Positions 1 through 12,000 of a stretch of 64,000 bases of DNA are shown piece by piece. Position numbers and translations under genes: made by a program. The notes beneath the pieces are model-generated. The model was not told where the DNA came from. It saw only the letters and a program-made list of their open reading frames with translations, and did no database searches. The stretch lies in NCBI RefSeq assembly GCF_035920445.1, contig NZ_CP109162.1, forward strand, positions 7,068,001 through 7,132,000. Reading direction: 5' to 3'. The first letter of the stretch is position 1; each line of letters opens with the position of its first letter. Source of the stretch: Nocardia sp. NBC_01730. GTDB lineage: Bacteria; Actinomycetota; Actinomycetes; Mycobacteriales; Mycobacteriaceae.

Positions 1-33
1 CCGGAGTCGGCATCGGTTCGCGCCAGAAGAAAA

Positions 34-3000
34 ATGGCACAGGACCTGGAACGCGAATACGATTATCTTGTCGAGGCTGTCGGGCTGGACATGCAGGATG
101 TCACTCTCGACACCGCCGAAAGATTCTGTGCGAACGTGCGCAATATGCTCACCGAACGTCCCGAATTACTGGTTGGACGCTCAACGGAAGACCGGCTCAT
201 AGTCGGAATAATCGATCCCGTCGACATGGGGACCGAATATGCAATGGCTTGGGCGCCTACGCCTGTCGAGAATGGTTCGCGCCGCCTGGCGAAGTTTGTG
301 TTGAACGAGCGGTACGCCATCAATCCGGCGATGCTGGAGTTGATAATTCGCGACTCGGTGAAGATCGGGTATTCGGTCGGGAACGGCGGTCATCCGATCG
401 ATGTTCTCCTGACCCATGAACGCGGCCACGCTTTTCATATGCTCAGCGGTCTCATGGATAGTCCGGAAATCGACTTCGCCGAGTTGATGCGTGCGATAGT
501 CGTCCTGTTCGTCCGGAACAACCGGCCGACCGAATTGGATGAGATCGTGGGCTGGCTGAGCAGAGAACTGACCGGCTACAGCTTCGGCAACGACGGTAAA
601 CTCAATCTCCGAGAGGCCTATGCCGAGGCGTACGCCGCGATCAGGTCATTGGGCCATACTGCCACCGACGCCCAAAAATTGGCCTACTCGCGGATGGCGG
701 AAGCGATACTCGCACGAGCCGAAGCACGAGACACGACCAGCTCGGCATCACCTGACCACACACCCGAGCCACCCACATCGGCACCGCGGCGACAACAGCC
801 TCCGCCACCGCACACGGACCCGAGTTCGGATCTCGCCACGGAGTCCCCGGACAACCATCGCGATACCAACCCCATGATGGAGCCACCCGACGAGACACCG
901 CGGTACCCCATCGCGGGAACCACGTCGACCGGTGGTAGCGGCCACATGCCACCACCGCGGTTCCGGCAGTTGCTCGAACAGGATGTCGCGCAGGGCCACC
1001 CGGAGCGGGCACTCGAACGGGTCCGTGCACGGTTCGGCGACAAGGTATTCCAGATGGCGGTTCCGGTGGTTGGGCACCATTTGGCATCGGAGATCACCGA
1101 CGAAGTGTGCGAGAGCGCGGTCGCTCGTCGTACCGAGATAGGCGATCAGGCCGTCGAGGAATGGGTCGATGCCATTGCCCAGGGCCACCTCACGCAGCTT
1201 CGCGTGCATGCCGAGTTCTGGGGCCGGGCCCTGGGTTTCTTGCTTCGCGGTGTGGATCTCGAGGAGTCCGATCCGCTGTTCCAGGCGTTGACGAGCGCAA
1301 GCCCGGTGGATGTGCGGCGGGCGCTCGCTACTCTCACCGCCAACCGCGCGCGACCTGTCATCCGTCGGTTCTGGTCGAACGACACCAGCGCGCGACGTAT
1401 GAAGTACAGGGGGCCCCGCGAGCCGCACCGCGCGTCCGCCGCCGTGTGGGATTCGGTCCGCGAGCTCACCATCGCGATTGCCGCCGAACGTGGTATAACC
1501 GCGCAGATCCCGATCTCGCCGAGACCGCCTGCGGCACAGACCGATCACAACACCGAAGTGCGCCCTTCGCCCGCGGCGGGCAAGACGGACATCAATGCCA
1601 CCGCCGCATCCGAGACCACCGGCGACAACTCTGCCAACCGACCGGCCGCGGTCGTAGCTTCCACGACGAATGAACCGCAGGCCGTGTCTCGAGCGCAACC
1701 GGCTGACACGGCGACTTTCCGCGAGCGCTGGGAGCGAGACGTCTTCCGGCATGTCCTGATCCGGCTCGGCGTGCCTGTCGCGCCAGGCGATTCGCGAGCG
1801 GAGCCGATTGCGCTGCTCGCCCGTGCGGTCACCAGGGAAGTGTTCATGGACGTCGAGTCGTCGCACCGGCCTGGTGCCGACGACGCGAACGTCGGCGACT
1901 GGTTGCGCCGTGCCGCGCAGGACAAGCTCGCGGACATACTCATCGAGCGACAGCGCGCCGGCGCCCTCCGGGTGCTGGCGGGACAGTTCACGGAATCGGA
2001 TCCGGCGTACTGCGCGGTCGCGGAATCGAGCCGAGCGGACTTCGAGGCGGGCATCGCGAATCTGACTCCAGCGCAGCAGCGGTGGTTGTGGATGCGGTTC
2101 GGGCTCGGGTACGACCAAGCTGTGGCTGCGTCGTCCGATCGACGTTTTACAGACATCGGTCCGGAAGCGCTCGCGGAGTTGACACCCCGCGCCGTGCACA
2201 GTTTGGCGCAGTCGATTGCGACCATCGTCGGTGGTATCCCCGAACAGGCAACACAAGTCGACGTGGCCACGACCCAACCGCCGCCCGCAACCGCCGAGCA
2301 GGTACGCGCGTTGCGTCTGGAGTTGGCCCGTGCGCTGGATATCGATGACCCGCAGGGTGTGACCCGCCAGCGAGTATCAGAACTCCGGCGCCGATTGGAT
2401 GCGGCGGCAGATACGCCGGCGACTGTTCGACTGATCGAAGTGGCCGACCGTTTCCTGGAATTCAGTGAATCGGATTTGGCCCGGCAAGCCGTATATGCCG
2501 ACGTGGCAGTGCTTGCCGACGTCTCTTCGTCGATGGTCTGGATGGTGTTCAGCGGGCGTGAGCCGGTATACACGGAAGGGGAACAGCGTGTACTCGCTGC
2601 CGCGCAGATCCTGGGGCTCGAGATCCCGGAGGTGCTCGCGAAAGCTATCGATCCGGATTTCATCGCCAATCGGTTCACACCTGGGCGACTGGTCGACGGC
2701 CGGATCGTTTCGGGAACGTTCAAACCGCAACCCAGCCATGCCGACGTGGCTCGAGCAGCAGGCACGAGCCGCTACGCAGTCAAACAAGTACTCAAGGCGC
2801 CGATTCCCCCGGACACCGAGGTGGGGCGCCGGGTCCTCGCCGCGGTCGATCGACTCGGCTACTGGTATCCCAGATCTCGCGCAACGACCCAACCGCCCGC
2901 AACCCTCGAGCAGGTACGCGCGTTGCGTCTGGAGTTGGCCCGTGCGCTGGAGGTCGATGACCCACAGGATGTGACTCACCAGCGAGTATCAGAACTCCGG

Positions 3001-6000
3001 GATCGATTGGATGCGGCGGCAGATACGCTGGCGGCTGTTCGATTGATCGAAGTGGCCGACCGTTTCCTGGAATTCAGTGAATCGGAGTTGGCCCGGCAAG
3101 CCGCATATGCCGACGTGGCAGTGTTTGTCGGCGTCTCCCCGTCGATGGTCTGGATGGTGTTCAGCAGGCGTGAGCCGGTATACACGGAAAAGGAACAGCG
3201 TGTACTCGCCGCCGCCCAAATCCTGGGGCTCGAGATCCCGGAGGCACTCGCGAAAGCTATCGATCCGGAATTCATCGCCCACCGGTTCACACCCGGTCGA
3301 CTGGTCGACGGCCGGATCGTTTCGGGAACGTTCAAACCGCAACCCAGCCATGCCGACGTGGCTCGAGCAGCAGGCACGAGCCGCCGCACAGTCACACAAG
3401 TGCTCAAGGCGCCGATCCCCCCGGACACCGAGGTGGGGCGCCGGGTCCTCGCCGCGGTCGATCGACTCGGCTACTGGTATCCCAGATCTCGCGCAACGAC
3501 CCAACCGCCCGCAACCCTCGAGCAGGTACGCGCGTTGCGTCTGGAGTTGGCCCGTGCGCTGGAGGTCGATGACCCACAGGATGTGACTCACCAGCGAGTA
3601 TCAGAACTCCGGGATCGATTGGATGCGGCGACAGATACGCCGGCGGCTGTTCGATTGATCGAAGTGGCCGACCGTTTCCTGGAATTCAGTGAATCGGATT
3701 TGGCCCGGCAAGCCGCATATGCCGACGTGGCATTACTTGCCGGCTTCTCCCGGCAGATGGTCTGGAAGATGTTCAGCAGGCGTGAGCCGGTATACACGGA
3801 AAAGGAACAGCGTGTACTCGCCGCCGCCCAAATCCTGGGGCTCGAGATCCCGGAGGCACTCGCGAAAGCTATCGATCCGGAATTCATCGCCCACCGGTTC
3901 ACACCCGGTCGACTGGTCGACGGCCAGTTCGTTTCGGGAACGTTCAAACCGCAACCCAGCTATGCCGAAGTAGCTCGAGCAGCAGGCACGAGCCCCAGCA
4001 CAATCACACAAGTGCTCAAGGCGCCGATCCCCCCGGACACCGAGGTGGGGCGCCGGGTCCTCGCCGCGGTCGATCGACTCGGCCTCTGGTATTCCCGATC
4101 TCGCGCAACGGTCCAGTCGCCTCCAACGGCCCAGTCGCCTGCAAGCACCCAACCGCCTGCAACGGTCCAGTCGCCTGCAAGTACCCAACCGCCTGCAACG
4201 GTCCAGTCGCCTGCAAGTACCCAACCGCCTGCAACGGCCCGACCACCCGCAACCACCCGACCACGCACAACTGTCGAGCAGGTATGCGCGTTGCGTCTGG
4301 AGTTGGCCCGTGCGTTGGATGTCGATGACCCACAGGGTGTGACTCACCAGCGAGTATCAGAACTCCGGGATCGATTGGATGCGGCGACAGACACGCCGGC
4401 GACCGTTCGCCTGATCGAAGTGGCCGACCGTTTCCTGGAATTCAGTGAATCGGAGTTGGCCCGGCAAGCCACATATGCCGACGTGGCATTACTTGCCGAC
4501 GTCTCCGGGCAGACGGTCTCGAGGGTGTTCAGCAGGCGTGAGCCGGTATACACGGAAAAGGAACAGCGCGTACTCGCCGCCGCCCAGATCCTGGGGCTCG
4601 AGATCCCGGAGGCGCTCGCGAGAGTCATTGATCCGGATTTCATCGCCAATCGATTCACACCTGGGCGACTGGTCGACGGCCAGTTCGTTTCGGGAACGTT
4701 CATGCCACAACCCGGCCTGGCCGCAGTGGTTCGAGCGGCCAACGAGAGTACGACCTACGACGAGGTCAGTGGGGCACTCAGTGGCCCCACGCAATCCGAA
4801 CTGGCTCCAGCAGGCAGTGAACGCCTGAGCTATGACGAGGTCAGTGGAGCACCAGGGGAGCCCATACCAGCCGAACTGGCGCGAGCGACCCGTGTGCAAG
4901 TGACCATCGATGTGGTCAATGCAGTAATTCGGGAAGAAATCGCGGCGGACAGTGCATTGGGACTTCGGGTGCTCGCCGCGATCGATCACGTCGGTTACTG
5001 GTTCACCGAACCACGCGGAACGGTCGAGCAGAACGCCGTCGACGACGAGGTCGTGCCCACTGAGTCCGATATCGCGCACCGTGGTGTGCCACCGGAACAG
5101 CTGCAGAACGCCGTCGACGACGAGGTCGTGCCCACCGAGTCCGATATCGCGCACCGCGGCGTGCCACCGGAACAGCTACGGAATCTCTTTGCCGATCCAG
5201 TATTCGCGCGGGCACTGTCCACCATCGAGAAACTCGTCGAACACGGCGTCCTCGAACTCGACGCCGAGGAACAGCAACAACTGGCACACGACATCACCGA
5301 CGAAACGTTCCTCGTCCTGGACGCCCGTACGTCCCCCATCACCGATGCCGGGCAAACAGTGGCCACGGTCGCGGGAAACCTGACCCACGACCACGTCGAA
5401 TCCGCCCGGCTCAGGCGAAGGATCTGGTCGAGCTTGCCGGACGCGGTGCGCACCGGAGAACACGGCCGGGCACTCGCTCAGGCCAACCGACACGAACTAC
5501 GGGAACGCCTCGACGCCCTCGAAGAAGCCAACCCCACCCAATACCGATGCCTCACGCTCCGGCACGTACGGGAACTGTCGGTGGAGCAGACGGCCGAGGT
5601 GATGAACTACGGCAGCGAAACAGTCGAATCCATGGCGTACTACGCCGCGCACACCATCGCCGGAGTCCCCGCCGCCGAGGTGAACGAATTCGAGGAAGAG
5701 CTGGAGTGGGTGCCGCCGCCCGCACCGCTACAACCACCGCCGCCCGGGGTAGTGCCGAAGGTCGAGGCTGCTGTCCAAGTGGCTCTGGACGCCGCCGCCA
5801 ACGGGGACACGGTCAAACTCGAACGGCTGCGATATGCCATCGGACAGATAGAAAACCCCGACCATGTGCGGTACCTCGTTCTCCGCTTTCTAGAGGGTTT
5901 GCCGGTTGCTGACGCGCGCGCCGCGGTCCGGGGCAATCGAACCGCCGCCAGTGCCCAGTCGGTGGGGTTCCGCGGCATGCGCGCATTGGCCGAGACTCTT

Positions 6001-9000
6001 CCCCTGACGTCGGCAGAACTGCTGGAGATACTCGAGACCACGCAGCCGAGCGCCGAATCGGTAGCGGATGCCGACCCGGCTGGTCGGCATGACGCGCTTA
6101 CTCAGCGAGTGCGCGGTGCGATCCTGTCTGGTCACCTGGCCGCAGGCCGGTTGCTTCCCGAGACTCAGGAACTCGCGGACCATCTGGGAACGTCGTCGGC
6201 CCCCTCTATAGGCGAGGTCTATCAGCAGCTGATCGCTGAGGGCTACCTCGTCATCCACCCCGGGGTGGGCACCGCGGTAGCAAGTCGAGACCAAGACCAA
6301 CCAGGCCGTCCCGAACCCGAGGCGCCTCGGGTGTCGACTATGGGCCGAGTCGATCCGCTGGTCGACGCACGGGAGGTGCTGGCGGGTTTGATCGCGGGAC
6401 TCGGCGCCGAAGAGCAGAAGTTCCTCCGGCTGTGGTTTCTGACGGATCCGCCCCTGTCGGATTCCGCACTGGCGGCGAATCTGAACATCGATGAGAAGGA
6501 AATCGAAGTTCGGCTGTGGAAGATCAGCAGAGCAATGCGGTGGTCGGATGTCGTCGAGTGCCAACGACGATTCACCGCGTTGCACTCAGAATTGGTGGAG
6601 CGCGGCCTCGCTGATTGGCACGACCATGCTGTGGAGCTTCTGCACCGGATTGCTCTGGACGCCGCAATAGTCACCTACTCCAACGGATATGGTTTGGATG
6701 TCGCCGCGGATACCGACCTCATCCAAGGAGTCTCCGCTCTCGTGACCGGTGCAGGCATACTGCGTATCACGCTGCGGGCAACCGAGCGCACTCCCCGTGG
6801 GTCGGTGATATTCGGTCACATGATGGATGCCATCGGTGACCAGGCCCACACCATTCAAGGGCAGTGGGCGACCCGTCCTGGATTCACGGACAATCTCGAC
6901 GCCTTCAATGCCGGAATTCGGAATGGACTCTCACCGACAGAAGCGGCGTTGAACACGTTTACCGGAAAGATGGCCGCTCGTTACGGGTATACCGAGGTAA
7001 CGTTCACGAGACTGGACGTTCGCGATGGCGACCAAACCCTGGTCGGTCGACCTGCTGAATATACCCGCGTAAAGGTGCTCTTCTCCAAGCCCGCGCCGAG
7101 ACATCCCGATCAGACGGATGCCGGGGACATGCGCTCCCATGGCGCGATGCCGCCGGGCCGAGCCGCCGCGGTAGCACAGGAAGGCGCGGACCAGCACAGC
7201 GCCGAGCAGGATCCGGAATCCGATCCCTCTGCGCCGCCATCGGCACACCAGCCGACGCCCGTACCCAGTTCCGACTTCCGGGACGTCGAGAGGGATGCCG
7301 CCAAGCCGTCCCCGCCCGCAGCTGTGATCGGGGCGGTCGATCACCGGCATGGGCCGATGGGCGATGTGGCAGGCGTCGCGGTCGCCTCGGCCGCACTCGG
7401 CTATGTCACCAGCCGAAAGGGCGAGCCGGGCTCGGCCGGTGACGGTTCGGCCGAGCCGGCGATCACCCCCGAACCCGGAAGATCGGATGTGGTGGGGCAT
7501 CTGCGGGGTGATGGTCCGAAGAATTGTTTTCCGGAGGCAGCGGGTGATGTGTTCGCTGCGATGGGTGGTGTGGTTCCGGCGGATCTGGCGGCTTTCGAGA
7601 CCGGTTTGCGTGGTGTGCCGAAGCGGTTGGCGCCAGGGTTGATCGGTGCCTATTGGCATGACGGTGGCTTCGGGTCGATGGCGGGGGTTCGGGATTTTGT
7701 TGTGGCGGAGCATGAGGCGGGGCGTCCGGCTGCGGTGCTGGCGGTGTTGGAGTTCGAGGGGGTGGGGGCGCATGCGGTGGGTGTGAAGGTGGTCGACGGT
7801 GTGGTGGTGGTGCATGAGTTCGGTCGGGATGTTCCGTTCGAGGAGTGGATGCGGGACGCGCCGAGTGGGGTGGTGGGGGTGGAGGGTTTCGTGTTGCGGG
7901 AGGGGGGTGTCGCGGATCGCGAGTTGCCTCCCGGGCGGGAGCCGGAGCCTGCGCCTGCCGAGGGCGACGAGGTGTACATCGGGGTCCGACCCGACTGCGA
8001 ACCCGGCTCGACAAGCGATGACGACCCCGGCGATTCGAAGCTCGCCGCCGACGATAACGCAGTCGCCCGCGAAAAACCGACCTCAGGACAGGCGCCTGTA
8101 CAGGACGTGCCGCCCGTCGATGACACGCCTTCGAACCCGCAGGCCGACCGCCTCGCACTGAGCGACCCCGAATACTGGGCGCCGGTGGCGGCCGCCATAA
8201 ACGAGTTGCTCGCACTCGACCCCGATGCCTACTGGTACCTGCGGGACCTGCCGATGCCCGAGCCAGAGGAGCCGTTCGGCGCTGACTGGGTCAGCAATCG
8301 GGGGAAGTGGTCCGATGCGGTGTCATCGTCTGTCAAGAAGGAGTTGCGCGACAAGGAGCACACGGACAGGAATATCTTCGAGCTCCTCGATGCCATGTTC
8401 TCAGGGGCTACCGAGAAGCTGCGCGACGTGGAGCTCACGGACAAAGATTTCCTCGAGCTGGGCCGGATCATCAAACGTGCCCCCATCTACGCGACGCTCG
8501 CATTGATCGTCACGGCAGGTTTGTCAGTCGATCAGCTGGTGCACCTGCGCAAGGTCGGCTGGGAGTCACTGTTCATCAAGCAGCAGAAGATCACGCGCAA
8601 GGGTGAGACGATCACCGTCTGGAAGTTCCGGACCATGCCGGCGGACGCGCCACAGAAAGCCAGCACCCGGGACATCAACGACCGGATCACCGGGTGGGCG
8701 AGGTTCTTGCGCGCCACATCGCTCGACGAGCTGCCGCAGCTGCTGTCGATCATGTTCGGCAGGATGCAGTATTTCTCGGGCAGACCGCTGCTGGACGACG
8801 ACCACCTCAAGATGCACGGGACGCGCAAAGACGAAGACTTCGGGGTGCTCACGGACGAGGAGTACGCGTTCTGGATTCGTTTTCAGAAGAACGACCTGTG
8901 GTCGGCGCTGCATTTTCCGGGCTGCCGAGGGCTCGAAGCCCAGAGTGACGAGTATCTGCGGGCGCGGTACCTCTGTGCCGTCATCTGGTCGAGGATGGGC

Positions 9001-12000
9001 AGTCGAGCGGCCGAGGAATACATGATGGAGGTTGTCGACCGCTACCTGCTCAGCACTGTCTTCCGGCAACTCCCCGAGCTGCCATTGGGAATCGGGAGGG
9101 ACATCCTCGAGGGCATCGCCGACCTACTTCCCAAAAAAGCCGGGACGAAGCTGCGGGCCATCGCGCGGTCCGTCTTCGGCGATCTCGCTGGTTGGGTGGG
9201 AAAGGCGCTACGAGGTCCGGCGGGCCTTGCGGCAGATTTCGTGTACCCGGGGCGCGCGAGGAAAACCACATCGGCGGACACCGTGCCGCAGCAGGGTTCG
9301 GAATCCGATTCCTCTGCACCACCGGCACACCAGCCGACGCCCGAACCCGGTTCCGGCACACCGAAAACTGTCACCGAACGAGTGTCTGCCGAGGGCAAGC
9401 GGCTCCAACATGCAGAGGCCGTCGCCATCGAGCCGGACAACGCCGAGGACCTCCGTGCCGTTCTGGACGCCACAGACTATGTGCTTTTGGATTTCGACGG
9501 CCCGGTCGCGCACTTGTTCGCGCACCTGACAGCGGCGGACATCTGCGATCAGCTCCGCGAGATTCTGACGGTCGAGGGTGTCGAGATCCCGCCGGACGTT
9601 GCCGAGACCTCCGATTTCCTCGACGTTCTGCGATTCGCGGCCACGGTCGGCCCCGAGCTTGTCTACAAGGTCGAGAAGAAACTGACCGAGTTGGAGAAAA
9701 TCGCCGCGCGCTCAGCTGCGCCGACTCCTGGTTGCGTGGAGTTGCTCGAAGTGCTGAAGCGCAAGGGGATTCCGGTGGTGATAGTCAGTAACAACTCGAA
9801 GTGGGCGATTGGCATCTACCTGGCCATGCACGGCTTGGAGGACTTGGTGACCGGCGTGGTCGGCCGAGCCGGATCGGATGTCGCCAAGCTCAAACCGGCC
9901 CCGCACTTGTTGCATATGGGGAGGGGCATTGTCGGCAGCCACCGCGGCAGCCCGGAACCGGGGATGTTCACCATGATCGGGGACTCGGAGTCGGACGATG
10001 CTGCTGCGAAGGCATTTGGTGCGCGGTCCATCCTGTACGCCAACAAGCCGCGGAAAGTCGAAGCGTTTGTTGCCGCAGGTCCCGACGCCGTCGTTACCGA
10101 CATGCACCGCATCGCGCAGATCGCCTCGGAAACCGGTGCGGCAGACCCGGGGCCAAGGAGGGACACCACATCGCCGGACACCGTGCAGCAGCTGGGTCCG
10201 GAGTCCGAATCCTCTCCCAGATCGGCACGCCGGCCGACGCCCGAATCCGGTTCCGACGATCCGATGCACGTTCGGCGACCGCGAAGCGCCGAACCCAGCG
10301 ACATCGACGATGGCGTCGCCGTTCGATCCGACGATGTGCCCTGGGCGGGGTTGGACAATCAGTGCTGGCCGTGGCTGTTGGCGGAGGTGCGGGATGAGTT
10401 CGGGCGTACGGATATCGAGGTGCGCCCGGCTGACCCGTTGGCGGGGACGTTGGTTCGCGACGCGGAGGAGCAACTCGGTGGGCGGGCTGATCGGCTGTCC
10501 GGAATGGCCGAGGCGGTGGCCCGGTTGCGGATGTCCGGACGGGTCGGCGCGGGGATGGTGGTGTTCATCCCGGGCGCTAATGGCCTCGGTCACGCGGTCT
10601 GGCTGCGTCTGCGGCAGCGCGCGGACGGGACCATCTGGGTCGAGTTCCGCGATCCGGCTCGTCGGGAGGTGCGGCACGACTTCGAGGCTCCTCCCGACGG
10701 GCCCGGCGACGAGGTGTGGGCGCTGGCCCTGGACCCCGTCACCGGTCGGCCGATGGAGATGCCCGGCGGACCCGTTGACCCGGCCGCGCCCCGCGCGAAC
10801 TTCCGGGTGGGATTCGTGGAGCAGCCGCGGCCGGTTACTCGGCTGAACCGGCATCTCGGACCGGACGCGCGACAGGTCGAGTCCACCGCGGGGCCGCATG
10901 CGCCTGGTGCCGAGGACAGCCCGGTACCGGAGCCCGGTGCGGGTCGGTCGTTGGGCGGCGAGACAGATTTCGCGGCGATGCTGGATCGTCCGTCGCGTGC
11001 GGTTCGTGGCTTGGATGTCAATCATGCGGTGGCAGAACCATTGTTCGGCTTGCGCGGCCGGACCCCGATGATGGCCGACGGCGCGGTGGCGCATGCCGCG
11101 AATCCGGGTGACCCGAATGCCGGTGCGTTCGGCGGCAGACGAAGCGGATCGGATGCCGGTCGACCGGCATCGCCACCTCCGAAGCCGCCCGCCGAGACCG
11201 AGCACCAGCCCCAGTCAGCTGACTCCAGGGCGGCCGACCGCTCCGCCCGGATCGAACAGCTGCCCGAAGCGGGATCGGACCACGATCGCGCGGGACCCGA
11301 CGAGCGCGGCCATGGGCTGGCGCCCGCTGGCCCGGCAACCGATCGGTTGCGTGAACGGTTCGACCGCGAGGTCCGCTGGTATGTGTCGAATGCGTTGGAG
11401 CAGCAGCGATCGCCTGCGTTGGTGAACAGGTTGTGCAACGAGGTGTTCCGCTCTGCCGAGCAGCGGCACGGGCAGGCTCCACCGGGCGAGCACCCCGGTG
11501 ACTGGTTGCGCGGTATCGCGCAGGATCTGGTGGAACGGACGGTTTTCCAGCGGATCCGCACCCGTGTGGCAACGCAGCTACGCCGCAAGGAAGGAGCAGC
11601 GTCGGACGGCGCGTGTCGCGTGTTGGCGGCTCCGGTCTCGGGGGAGGTCGGCACACGGGTGCTGGCGGAGCTGGGCAGTGCCCAGCGGGTCTGGCTGTGG
11701 CGGCGATTCTGGCTGGGCATGCAGCCGGACGCCGCGGCACAGGTCCCGCTCTTCTCCGGTTACGGCTCGCAGGCGTTGGCGGAGCTCGAGCAGGCTGCCG
11801 TAGCGCAGCTGGTGCGCAAGACGGCACGCGCTGCCGGAGTGGATATCCCGCCAGCCATGGATAACCCGTCAGCCCCCGATCTCGAAGGTTCGCTAGGTGA
11901 CGAGAGCTTCGTCCAATTCCAGGCATTGCGGGTCGAGTTGGCCGGTTTGCTCGCGTTGGAGCCCGGCCAGCTGAATCAGGCCGCGCTGCGCGAGGCGCTC

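Noticed and set aside
748..2277. A 509-codon minus-strand open frame inside the giant gene, and many like it
   Set aside because: High-GC DNA leaves long antisense frames. Composition, lack of starts with ribosome-binding sites and intact domain motifs on the plus strand show these are shadows.
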